From an uncultured Muribaculaceae bacterium (GTDB taxonomy: Bacteria > Bacteroidota > Bacteroidia > Bacteroidales > Muribaculaceae), in NCBI GenBank assembly GCA_910583525.1, contig CAJTXL010000008.1, positions 35,752-99,751 of the forward strand: a DNA stretch of 64,000 nucleotides, in the 5' to 3' direction. The translations under genes were made by a program, and so were the position numbers. How positions within the stretch are numbered: the first letter of the stretch is position 1; every line of letters begins with the position of its first letter. The notes under the pieces were generated by a model. It was given only the letters and a program-made list of their open reading frames with translations, was not told the DNA's origin and ran no database searches. Below are positions 1 to 8,669 of this stretch, in pieces.

Positions 1-1439
1 AAATGGCAGTTCTGTTCGGGGTCGAGCACTTCGAGGAGAGCCGCCGCCGGGTCGCCTTTGTAGTCATTGCCGATTTTATCGATTTCATCGAGAAGCAGCA
101 CCGGGTTGTTGACACCGGCACGTTTCACCGCATCGATTATGCGCCCCGGCATGGCACCAATATATGTGCGTCGGTGCCCTCTTATCTCAGCTTCGTCGTG
201 CAAGCCGCCGAACGATACACGCTCGTATTTACGACCCAACGCCCTTGCGACCGATTTGCCGATTGAGGTCTTGCCCACACCCGGAGCACCGACAAGGCAT
301 AAAATTGGAGCGCGGCCCTGCGGATTGTGCAGAAGCATGGCAAGCTGCTCGACTATGCGTTCTTTGACTTTCTCAAGCCCGTAATGGTCGGCTTCGAGTA
401 TCTCGGATGCCGATTTCAACGTTGCATCAGTCTTGGTCTTCTTGCTCCATGGCAGCGAAACAAGAGTGTCGAGATAGCTGTATAGGACAGAATAGTCGGG
501 CGACGACGGATTGAAGCGGCGAAGTTTTTCCACCTCTTTCTCGACCAATGCCATCACTTTCTGTGGCATACCGGCTTCACCGGCACGTTGCAGCACTTCA
601 TCAGCCTCGTCGCCATCTCCGTATAGGGTTTCACGGATAGCTTCCATCTGCTGTTGAAGAAATGCGTTTTTCTGGTTTTCTTCCATGCTGCGCTGCGCCC
701 TCTTCATTATGTTGCGCGTCAGCGACACCCTTTCGGAGAATATGTTCAGCTCTCCAAGCAGCCCGACAGCCCTGTCGCCGAGCCTCGACTTAGCCAACAA
801 AGCGCTTTTCACCGAAGTGTCGGTCGGTATGTTCGTGCACAGGAAGTTCACCATGGCCACATTGTCGTCGAGCTGCTTTACTACCATCGACAAGCCTCCC
901 GGGTCTGAGTCTTTAAGCGCTTCCAAAGCCACCGAGCGCACCTGCTCGCAAGCAAGCTTGAACTCGGGCATATCGGCAGGTTCTTCATCAGGAACGGGCT
1001 TTACCCGTGCCGTCAAAGCGGCCCATGCTACAGGCACTGCGCTTCTACCGAGTATGCGGAACTTGCCACGGGCACGGACAAGAGCCGAGTGAGTGCCGTC
1101 GGGGCGCTCGAAAATGTTGAGCACGTCGGCGACTACACCATATTTATATAAACCTGTCGTTATGGCAGGTTTTTCTTCATCGGCGTTGATTTGACAGACT
1201 ATGCCGATAGGCTCTGCATGCTCGTTTGCATGCCGGGCCATGATGAGCGATGATTCTCTTCCAAGCTCAAAATTTATAGTGAGACCGGGAAAGAGCACCA
1301 GATTACGTGTCGGAAGTATGGGGAGAGTGCCGTAGTCAGGCTCTTTACCGAATTTAGACAAGTCTATTTCTATGCGTTGGATGCCCATGTCGAGTGTGTC
1401 ACCACCGCCATTAGGCATATCGTCGTGCTTTTTATCCAT
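1..1439 (-). CDS. lon: ATP-dependent Lon protease, N-terminal part (cut by window edge)
   Basis: About 479 residues of Lon are present, starting at the ATG complementary to 1437-1439; the proteolytic domain lies beyond position 1. The N-terminal substrate-binding domain begins with an acidic stretch and the typical LPTRNLVLFPG segment. The AAA+ module follows, with Walker A GAPGVGKTS near residue 382 and Walker B LLLDEIDKI near residue 447. The sequence GLEKVKERIVEQLA ahead of Walker A is characteristic of Lon. Lon degrades misfolded and regulatory proteins in the cytoplasm using ATP. It is divergent from the EF-G paralogue at 1688 with about 250 bases between them. A TAATTTTG box on the minus strand (1485-1492) could be its -7 element, but I see no TTG at the right distance, so the promoter is uncertain. 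The catalytic Ser/Lys dyad cannot be judged here. Confidence 0.95.
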   Translation of the reverse strand, partial: MDKKHDDMPNGGGDTLDMGIQRIEIDLSKFGKEPDYGTLPILPTRNLVLFPGLTINFELGRESSLIMARHANEHAEPIGIVCQINADEEKPAITTGLYKYGVVADVLNIFERPDGTHSALVRARGKFRILGRSAVPVAWAALTARVKPVPDEEPADMPEFKLACEQVRSVALEALKDSDPGGLSMVVKQLDDNVAMVNFLCTNIPTDTSVKSALLAKSRLGDRAVGLLGELNIFSERVSLTRNIMKRAQRSMEENQKNAFLQQQMEAIRETLYGDGDEADEVLQRAGEAGMPQKVMALVEKEVEKLRRFNPSSPDYSVLYSYLDTLVSLPWSKKTKTDATLKSASEILEADHYGLEKVKERIVEQLAMLLHNPQGRAPILCLVGAPGVGKTSIGKSVARALGRKYERVSFGGLHDEAEIRGHRRTYIGAMPGRIIDAVKRAGVNNPVLLLDEIDKIGNDYKGDPAAALLEVLDPEQNCH

Positions 1440-1687
1440 GTATGTTCAGAATGTTTCTTCAATTGAGCATAACAAAATTGAGGCCAAAATTACTAAAAAA
1501 GCGCCGAATAAGCCCTACCCCGTCTTAAAATAATGTTAAATTGCCTCACTAACGTCGTATTACTGAGCCAAAAACTTTTTTTATGTTGTGAAACATATTA
1601 TCGCAGGGGCGCCTTTCAGAAATAAATTCATAAATTGCATGCCGAAAAAAATTACTTTTCACCGAAAAACTACAATACACTGATAAC
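1440..1687. other. Divergent intergenic region between lon and the EF-G paralogue
   Basis: This AT-rich 248-base spacer holds no gene. It must carry both outward promoters. For lon the best candidate is TAATTTTG on the minus strand at 1485-1492. For the EF-G paralogue the nearest match is TACTTTTC at 1653-1660, one base off the consensus, with TTG only 15 bases upstream, so I do not assign it firmly. Confidence 0.4.
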
Positions 1688-3844
1688 ATGAAAATCTATC
1701 AAACCAAAGAAATCAAAAACATAGCCTTGCTCGGAAGCAAAGGCTCGGGTAAAACCACACTCGCTGAAGCTATGCTCTTCGAGTGTGGAGTTATAAAACG
1801 CCGCGGCTCCGTACTTGCCAAAAACACCGTAAGCGACTATTTCCCCGTTGAAAAAGAATATGGCTACTCGGTGTTCTCGACAGTATTCTATGCCGAATTC
1901 CTCAATAAGAAACTGAATGTGATAGACTGCCCGGGAGCCGACGACTTCGTCGGTTCTGCCATCACGGCACTCAACGTCACCGACACGGGCGTGATTGTCG
2001 TGAACGGCCAATACGGCGTCGAAGTAGGCACACAGAACATTTTCCGCACTGCCTCATCGCTCAACAAACCCATCATATTCGCCCTCAACCAGCTCGACGG
2101 CGAAAAAGCCGACTACGACAACGTGCTCGAACAGATGCGCGACGTATTCGGCCCGAAAGTGGTGCCCGTGCAATATCCCCTCGCATGCGGACCCGGCTTC
2201 AATGCCATGATTGACGTCCTGCTGATGAAAAAATACTCATGGGGACCCGAAGGCGGCACGCCTACAATCGAAGAGATACCGGCGGAAGAAAAAGACCGTG
2301 CCATGGAATACCACCGCGCATTAGTTGAAGCCGCCGCCGAAAACGACGAGACCCTGATGGAGAAATTCTTCGAAGAAGACCATCTGACCGAAGACGAGCT
2401 ACGCCTCGGCATACGTAAAGGCCTCATCGACCGCTCGATTTATCCCCTCTTCTGCGTCAGCGCCGAAAAAGACATGGGCGTTCGCCGCATGATGGAGTTC
2501 CTGGGTAACGTGGTTCCGTTCGTCGACGACATGCCGGCACCCGTCGACACCCAAGGCGACGAAATCAAACCCGACAGCGACGGACCTCTGAGCGTATTCG
2601 TCTACAAGACCACCGTAGAACCGCACATCGGCGAAGTGAACTATTTCAAGGTTATGTCGGGCACTCTGAAAGCCGGCGCCGACCTCGAAAACATTACACG
2701 CGGCGGCAAGGAACGTCTGGCACAGTTGTTCTGCGTATGCGGACAAATCAAAACTCCCGTCGATGAAATCAAGGCAGGCGACCTCGGCGCTACAGTAAAA
2801 CTAAAAGACGTGCGCACTGGCAACACCCTCAACGAAAAAGGATGTGAAATAGCTTTCGACTTCATCAAATATCCAGCGCCCAAATATCAGCGCGCCATCA
2901 GACCCGTAACAGAAAGCGACGCCGAGAAACTCGCAGGCATACTCACCCGTATGCACGAAGAAGACCCCACATGGCAAGTCGAGCAATCCAAAGAGCTGAA
3001 ACAGACCATCCTTTCGGGTCAAGGCGAGTTCCATCTCCGCACTCTAAAATGGCGTGTCGAGAACAACGACAAACTGCCTATTGTCTTTGAAGAGCCGAAG
3101 ATACCTTACCGCGAAACCATCACTCGTGCCGCACGTGCAGACTATCGCCACAAGAAACAGTCGGGAGGCGCAGGCCAATTCGGCGAAGTGCATCTGATTG
3201 TAGAACCTTACACCGAAGGCATGCCGACACCCGACACATACCGTTTCGGCAACCAGGAGTTCAAGATGAACGTCCGCGACACCCAGGAGATACCCTTGGC
3301 ATGGGGCGGCAAACTCGTTGTCTGCAACTGCATAGTAGGCGGCGCTATAGACGCCCGTTTCATACCGGCAATTGTCAAAGGTCTTATGGACCGCATGGAG
3401 CAAGGACCTCTCACAGGCAGCTATGCACGCGACGTGCGCGTATGTATCTACGACGGTAAGATGCACCCGGTAGACTCTAACGAAATCTCGTTCCGCCTCG
3501 CCGGCCGAAACGCATTCAGCCAGGCATTCCGCGAAGCGAACCCGAAAGTACTCGAACCCGTCTATGACGTAGAGGTATTGGTACCCGGCGACGTAATGGG
3601 CGACGTGATGAGCGACCTCCAGGGCCGTCGAGCAATCATCATGGGCATGTCGAGCGAAAACGGCTTCGAGAAACTCTCGGCACGCGTACCGCTCAAAGAA
3701 ATGGCGAGCTACTCTACTTCGCTCAGCTCAATAACCGGCGGACGCTCTTCATTCACCATGAAGTTCTCGAGCTACGAACTCGTTCCGGCCGACGTACAGG
3801 AAAAACTCCTCAAAGAATACGCCGAAAAGAACACCGAAGAATAA
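1688..3844 (+). CDS. Elongation factor G paralogue (EF-G2 type) with altered GTPase residues
   Basis: The 718-residue product has the full EF-G domain order: G domain, domain II, domains III-V ending in the EF-G C-terminal fold (RRAIIMGM region near residue 650). G1 is GSKGSGKT (residues 16-23) and G4 is NQLD (134-137). The G3 motif, normally DTPGH, reads DCPGA (80-84), so the histidine that activates water for GTP hydrolysis is alanine. The switch I RGIT motif is replaced by YGYS (58-61). These changes predict little or no GTPase activity. A Bacteroides EF-G paralogue without GTPase activity, needed for gut colonisation, has been described; this gene appears to be of that group (inference from the same lineage and residue changes). 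It stands alone, is followed by a strong bidirectional terminator, and is not in a str operon with rpsL/rpsG/tuf, unlike canonical fusA. Confidence 0.9.
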   Translation: MKIYQTKEIKNIALLGSKGSGKTTLAEAMLFECGVIKRRGSVLAKNTVSDYFPVEKEYGYSVFSTVFYAEFLNKKLNVIDCPGADDFVGSAITALNVTDTGVIVVNGQYGVEVGTQNIFRTASSLNKPIIFALNQLDGEKADYDNVLEQMRDVFGPKVVPVQYPLACGPGFNAMIDVLLMKKYSWGPEGGTPTIEEIPAEEKDRAMEYHRALVEAAAENDETLMEKFFEEDHLTEDELRLGIRKGLIDRSIYPLFCVSAEKDMGVRRMMEFLGNVVPFVDDMPAPVDTQGDEIKPDSDGPLSVFVYKTTVEPHIGEVNYFKVMSGTLKAGADLENITRGGKERLAQLFCVCGQIKTPVDEIKAGDLGATVKLKDVRTGNTLNEKGCEIAFDFIKYPAPKYQRAIRPVTESDAEKLAGILTRMHEEDPTWQVEQSKELKQTILSGQGEFHLRTLKWRVENNDKLPIVFEEPKIPYRETITRAARADYRHKKQSGGAGQFGEVHLIVEPYTEGMPTPDTYRFGNQEFKMNVRDTQEIPLAWGGKLVVCNCIVGGAIDARFIPAIVKGLMDRMEQGPLTGSYARDVRVCIYDGKMHPVDSNEISFRLAGRNAFSQAFREANPKVLEPVYDVEVLVPGDVMGDVMSDLQGRRAIIMGMSSENGFEKLSARVPLKEMASYSTSLSSITGGRSSFTMKFSSYELVPADVQEKLLKEYAEKNTEE

Positions 3845-3864
3845 CTATTTCAAATACAACACCG

Positions 3865-3898
3865 AGCGCCACGTGGAACCCCATGTGGCGCTTTATTT
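3865..3898. terminator. Bidirectional intrinsic terminator between convergent genes
   Basis: Arms AGCGCCACGTGG (3865-3876) and CCATGTGGCGCT (3881-3892) form a 12-pair stem with one wobble and an AACC loop, followed by TTATTTTG. It lies between the EF-G paralogue and the end of the convergent helicase gene, whose stop codon is at 3893-3895. Confidence 0.85.
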
Positions 3899-6874
3899 TG
3901 CCTCTACAAACAAGCCGTGATGTCTCACATGCGATATGAGCGATGAAAAAATTTCATCGGATGACAGCAGGCGCACATTGCCGACGAGTGCCATATATTC
4001 GCGTGCACGGGTCAAAGCCACGTTAAGTTTTCGGTCGACAGGCGTTCCGTCATTGTCTACGAAAACATTGTCAGTAAGGAAATCGAGCTGATAGGGCTGT
4101 TTCACCGTAAAACCATAGATTATATATTTGCGCTGACTGCCCTGAAAACGCTCTACGGTATCGACCGTGATGGCATCAGCGCCGGTAATGCCGACTTTCA
4201 CCATAGCTTGCCTGACTGCCGCTATCTGATTTCGGTATGGCACGATTATCCCTACCGTATCGGCAGGCTCGAAGGAAGCCTCTCGCTGCCGTATATCGGC
4301 CACCATTCGGGCTATGACTTCCGCCTCCCGGTAATTCACCTTATCTGAGACGTTTGGGACAGCAGTCTCTTCGACATCGACAAAAACGAAACGTGAACTG
4401 TCGAATACCGATTTTTTCTCGCCGCATTCAGGCAAAAGGGCAAGCTGATGCGGCAATGGTACAGGTTCAAGGCATCCACCATAGAAATGCTCCGAAACGA
4501 ATGCCGCAAGTTCGGCGTGCATGCGGCCCTGCCGCGTCAGCGTATAGCAGACTGCCGGGTCGTTGCCATAGCGCCGCAGCAAGCGCTCAAAAAGCGAACA
4601 CCGGCAATCGGTCAAGCCGATTTCACGCAGAGCGACATCGTCCACACTCGACTGCTCACGTTTCTGCTTCACAACAGCCGATAGTTGCTTGTGGTCGCCA
4701 ATCATGACTACCTTTTTTACCGATGGCATGCCCGAGGCGTCTGTAGCACTAAGAATTCCGAGAAGCTGAGGCTCCACTATCTGCGAAGCCTCGTCTATGA
4801 TGGTGAGGTCGAACGATTTGAGCGAAAAAATGTGCCGGTTGGCATTCAGCGACGACACCGTGGCGACCATTATCCGTGCCGACGATATGACAGCTCTTAC
4901 TTGCGAAACATTTGCACAAGCGGCCACACGAGAGCCGACAAGATGGCTACGGTATTCGGGCGACGCCGACATTTCAGGGCCTATGCGCACAAAGTCAAGC
5001 CCGTCGGCCACAAGTTTGGAGCACATCTCATCGACAGCACGGTTGGTGTAAGCCAATAAAAGAATATCGCCGTTCTCTTGGCTCAGGTGCTCTTTCAGTG
5101 TCGTCATAAGCCCGAAAGACGTTTTGCCCGTACCCGGAGGCCCGACTATCAGAAACAGCTCTTTTGCCTGCTTGACCCTGACGGCAAGCTCATTGAATTT
5201 GCCATAGTCCCCAACCAAGCTTGCGTCACCGTCGACAAGAGGCTTGCGACGCAACATAAGCAAATCGCGACGCTCGGCAGGTGCCGTAAGAAATGAATGC
5301 AAACCGCAGAACAGGCCTGCATATGAGGCGTCGGGCATATCGTGTTCTACAGCCCACACATTTCCCGAGGCATTACAGAAAGGCAATGCCGACGATTGCG
5401 CAAACCGTAGCGACAAAACTATGCAATCATCTGAAAACGCCACTACAGTAGCCCTGAAAACCATAGTATGGCATACATCGGGTTCTTGTCCGTGGAAATA
5501 AGGATAGAATACCACCAAATCACCAACACGGAAATTTGCAGCATCAAGACAAGAGCCGTTAAAACGCAACACAACCCTCTCAACCTTACCGCGATGCGAC
5601 ACGTCGGGTTCTACGAGGTCAAGTCCGGCAAGAATATTGCCACCGTCAGATTTCTCGGCAAAGCTGTCGCGCCACAATGATGCGAAACCCGAAGCCGCGA
5701 CGCCTTTTTCGCCCACTTTTGCCAACAGGGCTTCTTCTGACACAAACCTCAGCATGCGGTAATAGTATCTAAGGGTCAAGGCATCGTTATGGCGCATCGG
5801 CGACAGCACGGCATCCAATCCGGGTTCGACATATCGCTCCCAGAATACCGGGTTGACCTCCTGTCGGAAATCTTCCGCCTTAAGTTCTCGAAGGAATAAA
5901 TCGTCACCTTTGGCAAGCCTTGTGTTGTACCACACGATTTCATTCCGCACTTTCATTGCCTCGACAAAGGCCAGCGGCGAAAAGTCGATGGCGAGAAGCG
6001 GCTCGGCATAGCGTGAATACAGCAGGAACGCCTTTTGTGCATCGGCGTCGAACGTATCGCTGTAATTGTAACGCATGATAGCCATATACAACAACAGCTG
6101 CACATAGTGCGAACGCGTATGCTTGGGCACCGCAAAACCGTCGAAAGGCCACGCGCCTTTTCCCGATTTCTGCTCCACAAGCACACTATAGTCAAGCTGG
6201 AGAAAGTCCATGCGGCCTTGCAGTCCCAGCATTTCCGAGAAAAAGGCAGGTTCGAGCATCACATTGTCGCGCTTGAATGTGCCGACCTGCGCAGGCAGAC
6301 ATGAAGAGATTGCACGCGACACAGCCGCTTTCTGCCGCATGGCGTCGGCATGGAAAGTAGCCGGGATATCGCATGCGGCAAGTTTGAGGGCATTGGCGCA
6401 AAAGAAATCTTTCACACTGTCGGCATAGCTGCGCCCCTCGCCGTCGCGGTGTATTTCTTCATCGAGAAGCTGCGACGCGAAATTTCCCAAACAGATGGCG
6501 GCACTGTTCTGCGGCGGCATCAGCGCTTTCACTATGCTCAGACGCGCATCGGTGGCGTAGCTCTCGAAACATGAGGCCACCTGCGATACGTTTACCAGAT
6601 AATCGGGTTCATAGACAAGGGCTTCGGCCATAACGGTACCATCGCCGACCGTCCGCACACCTACAAGATTGAGCTGCGACCCGGCAGTCAGCATGGGCGG
6701 CAGGTAGCTGACTTCAAATGCTTCGAGTTTAAAATGGACATCCGATTGCAGGCTGTCATCGACATGCCCGTACACAAGGCTTCCGTCGACACGGTCGACT
6801 ATAAGGCGCATGCACGATGGCGTATGGCTTACACTTTTTACGTTTATGTTCGGTTCTCCGTCAATCATTGGCAT
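3893..6874 (-). CDS. Dna2-like nuclease-helicase (PD-(D/E)XK plus SF1B helicase)
   Basis: About 993 residues from the ATG at 6874. An N-terminal PD-(D/E)XK/Cas4-like nuclease shows GRMDFL then VEQKSGKG near residues 218-238, which fits the D...ExK core. The C-terminal half is a superfamily 1B helicase: motif I GPPGTGKTS near residue 577, motif II IIDEASQ, motif III GDHKQLS, motif IV RQGRMH, motif V VERFQGSQRK, motif VI NVALTRAREY. This is the layout of Dna2, which resects or processes DNA ends and flaps; the clear four-cysteine Fe-S set of Dna2/AddB is not evident. An in-frame ATG exists at 6937, but it sits inside the terminator hairpin of the upstream gene and upstream of the promoter, so I reject it. 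A promoter at 6877-6906 would start transcription near 6870, making ATG 6868 or 6811 alternative starts. Confidence 0.8.
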   Translation of the reverse strand: MPMIDGEPNINVKSVSHTPSCMRLIVDRVDGSLVYGHVDDSLQSDVHFKLEAFEVSYLPPMLTAGSQLNLVGVRTVGDGTVMAEALVYEPDYLVNVSQVASCFESYATDARLSIVKALMPPQNSAAICLGNFASQLLDEEIHRDGEGRSYADSVKDFFCANALKLAACDIPATFHADAMRQKAAVSRAISSCLPAQVGTFKRDNVMLEPAFFSEMLGLQGRMDFLQLDYSVLVEQKSGKGAWPFDGFAVPKHTRSHYVQLLLYMAIMRYNYSDTFDADAQKAFLLYSRYAEPLLAIDFSPLAFVEAMKVRNEIVWYNTRLAKGDDLFLRELKAEDFRQEVNPVFWERYVEPGLDAVLSPMRHNDALTLRYYYRMLRFVSEEALLAKVGEKGVAASGFASLWRDSFAEKSDGGNILAGLDLVEPDVSHRGKVERVVLRFNGSCLDAANFRVGDLVVFYPYFHGQEPDVCHTMVFRATVVAFSDDCIVLSLRFAQSSALPFCNASGNVWAVEHDMPDASYAGLFCGLHSFLTAPAERRDLLMLRRKPLVDGDASLVGDYGKFNELAVRVKQAKELFLIVGPPGTGKTSFGLMTTLKEHLSQENGDILLLAYTNRAVDEMCSKLVADGLDFVRIGPEMSASPEYRSHLVGSRVAACANVSQVRAVISSARIMVATVSSLNANRHIFSLKSFDLTIIDEASQIVEPQLLGILSATDASGMPSVKKVVMIGDHKQLSAVVKQKREQSSVDDVALREIGLTDCRCSLFERLLRRYGNDPAVCYTLTRQGRMHAELAAFVSEHFYGGCLEPVPLPHQLALLPECGEKKSVFDSSRFVFVDVEETAVPNVSDKVNYREAEVIARMVADIRQREASFEPADTVGIIVPYRNQIAAVRQAMVKVGITGADAITVDTVERFQGSQRKYIIYGFTVKQPYQLDFLTDNVFVDNDGTPVDRKLNVALTRAREYMALVGNVRLLSSDEIFSSLISHVRHHGLFVEAK

Positions 6875-6876
6875 GA

Positions 6877-6906
6877 CAAAATTACGGATTCTCGTCCAAA
6901 AGACAA
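6877..6906 (-). promoter_or_regulatory. Promoter of the nuclease-helicase gene, nested in the preceding terminator
   Basis: On the minus strand TTG (6906-6904), 19 bases, then TAATTTTG (6884-6877) match the Bacteroidetes housekeeping promoter. The TTG is part of the T-run of the upstream terminator. Transcription would begin about 6870, which leaves almost no leader before the ATG at 6868 and would exclude the ATG at 6874. Confidence 0.6.
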
Positions 6907-6944
6907 AAAAAGCCGCGCACACTGACAAATGCAGCATGCGCGGC
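6904..6944 (-). terminator. Intrinsic terminator ending the protease-SusCD operon
   Basis: On the minus strand GCCGCGCATGCTG (6944-6932) pairs with CAGTGTGCGCGGC (6924-6912), followed by seven T residues (6911-6905). It lies 26 bases beyond the stop codon of the secreted protein gene at 6970 and ends that operon. Confidence 0.9.
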
Positions 6945-6969
6945 CTGGAGATAGGATTAGACTGTATGA

Positions 6970-8595
6970 TTATTTCACCAGTACCTTGCTTACTTTGTCG
7001 CCCTGACGACGGATATATACGCCGGTCGAGGGTTCTGCGACGCGGATGCCCTGAAGATTGTAGTATTCCACAGGCGCGTTGGGGTCGGCAACAAGCACAT
7101 CATCGACACCGGCAGCGTTGTCGGTGTAGAGGCTTACCACAACATTAGATTCTACCACTTGGCTGAATGCGGCATAAGCGCCTTCGGCCGCAATGCCTAC
7201 TGCGTCGGGCACAAGTGTCCAGTCTGCAAAGGCAGTGCCGTCGAAAGCCTGCATCTTGACAAGACCGGCAAATTCGCCGTTTTTCTTGTCGCCGTCGGTG
7301 GCATTGTAATAACCGAGAGCGTCGAAAACAATGGTGCCGTCGGCAAGCTGTGCCGAAGTCGTTATGCCGTAGTAGGTGACGGTGCCGTCGATAATGGATT
7401 TAACATTTTTCTCAGCCGAAGCCAAAGAGGCTTTGGGCGCAGAGAACACAAAGATGTCGTAGCTGTTGGTAGCTTCGGCTTCGGGTGTGGCACCGGGCAC
7501 AGAAATGCACTCATAGCCGAGGGCATGGAGTTGGTCGCCTTTCGTGTAGACACCGGCAATGATATTGCTTCCGACAGTCGAACCATTGTTGGTGAAGTCT
7601 GCTGTGTACATTTGATTGACAGCTCCGTTCGTGGTGTCTATTTCAACAAGGGTATAAGTGCATGCCGCCAAGTCTTTTTCGAGTTTTTGGGTCTTAGCAG
7701 ATGTTGAAAGGGTAACCGGGCCCACTGCAAAGAATGCGGCATAGAGTTTGCCGTCTTCAACAATGAAGTTGGCTGATTTGCTCATGGGTTGACCCATATC
7801 TTCAATTATAGCCGGTTCCACAAGACCCATACGGACAATCGGCGTCACATCCTTGAGGTCTTCGGCATTGACAGAGAAAACGCTGCTTGCGGCAGAATCG
7901 GAATCCATGAAACCGAACAGATTGATAGAGGAACCTTCAAAGAGGTACTTTCCGTCGCTCTTACGCGTCTGGCCTGTATAGGATGCCGATGCGTACACTT
8001 TGTCGCCTACAACTTGGAGATTGTTGATACGGAAGAACACATCACCGTCTTCGGGATAATAGCCGAACGATTCATTAAGTGCCGCCAGCTTTTCGGGCAC
8101 ATAATATGTCGCGTAAAGCAATTTGCCGTCGGCATCATATTTGGTTATGAAAGCGGCATTCTGTTTTTGCGCCGGAGCACCGTCGATAAGCGCGCCTTCA
8201 CCCGTCATCGGCTCTCCCGAAGTGGTGTTGAACACGATTTCATCGGCAAATACGCCTGCAAGATAGATGTTGCCGTCGGCATCGGTCTCGACAGCAGTCG
8301 GGGTCACAGAGCCTGTGATAGCCACAGCCCATTTCACAGCTCCGGCGGCATCGTATTTTGCAAGGTAGGCATTGGTGCCGAACTCATATTCGAGTTTTGT
8401 CGTGCCTATGGTTATTTCTTGGTCGTAGATGCCTGTGGCGATTACGTTTCCTTTGGCATCGACAGCCATGGGTGCACTATACGATGCACCGTCTTTAAGC
8501 GGACTGCTTATCGTGGCGTCCCACGATTTTGTCAGTTCGGCAGCCGAAGCACTGAGTGCAAGGGCGGCAGAAGCAATGAGTAAAAGTTTTTTCAT
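6970..8595 (-). CDS. Secreted repeat protein with C-terminal sorting-like tail
   Basis: The 541-residue product begins with a clear signal peptide (cleavage after ALSASA, about residue 18). The body has recurring elements of the type DAKGNVIATGIY, DADGNIYLAG and TKYDADGKLLY, which resemble SBBP-type beta-propeller blades. The tail contains YYNLQGIRV and GVYIRRQGDKVSKVLVK, a C-terminal module common on exported Bacteroidales proteins and similar in layout to Por-type sorting domains; whether a type IX system recognises it cannot be told from this window. It is the last gene of the operon with the metzincin-like protease, SusC and SusD, 74 bases after susD with a hairpin in the gap. That position suggests a surface or periplasmic accessory of the uptake system. 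No enzymatic motif is seen and no function is assigned. Confidence 0.75.
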   Translation of the reverse strand: MKKLLLIASAALALSASAAELTKSWDATISSPLKDGASYSAPMAVDAKGNVIATGIYDQEITIGTTKLEYEFGTNAYLAKYDAAGAVKWAVAITGSVTPTAVETDADGNIYLAGVFADEIVFNTTSGEPMTGEGALIDGAPAQKQNAAFITKYDADGKLLYATYYVPEKLAALNESFGYYPEDGDVFFRINNLQVVGDKVYASASYTGQTRKSDGKYLFEGSSINLFGFMDSDSAASSVFSVNAEDLKDVTPIVRMGLVEPAIIEDMGQPMSKSANFIVEDGKLYAAFFAVGPVTLSTSAKTQKLEKDLAACTYTLVEIDTTNGAVNQMYTADFTNNGSTVGSNIIAGVYTKGDQLHALGYECISVPGATPEAEATNSYDIFVFSAPKASLASAEKNVKSIIDGTVTYYGITTSAQLADGTIVFDALGYYNATDGDKKNGEFAGLVKMQAFDGTAFADWTLVPDAVGIAAEGAYAAFSQVVESNVVVSLYTDNAAGVDDVLVADPNAPVEYYNLQGIRVAEPSTGVYIRRQGDKVSKVLVK

Positions 8596-8639
8596 ATTAA
8601 AAATTAAAATTTGGTAATGTGCGTATGATATTCAAGACC

Positions 8640-8659
8640 GGACGCCCGGTGAGGCGTCC
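8640..8659. repeat. Intercistronic hairpin between susD and the secreted protein gene
   Basis: GGACGCC (8640-8646) and GGCGTCC (8653-8659) form a 7-bp stem just after the susD stop codon. There is no T-run, so it is more likely an RNA-processing or mRNA-stabilising stem than a full terminator. Confidence 0.45.
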
Positions 8660-8669
8660 TGGCTTGGGT

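Noticed and set aside
1440..1687. A small RNA or riboswitch upstream of the EF-G paralogue
   Set aside because: The region is AT-rich without conserved stems I can recognise; no support beyond a promoter.
6875..6937. Upstream ATG at 6937 as start of the nuclease-helicase
   Set aside because: It sits in the stem of the preceding operon's terminator and upstream of the -33 element; the added residues look like translated hairpin sequence.
7789..8583. A 264-codon plus-strand frame opposite the secreted repeat protein
   Set aside because: It is antisense to a gene with a signal peptide and coherent repeats; it lacks recognisable motifs and is a mirror of the real frame.
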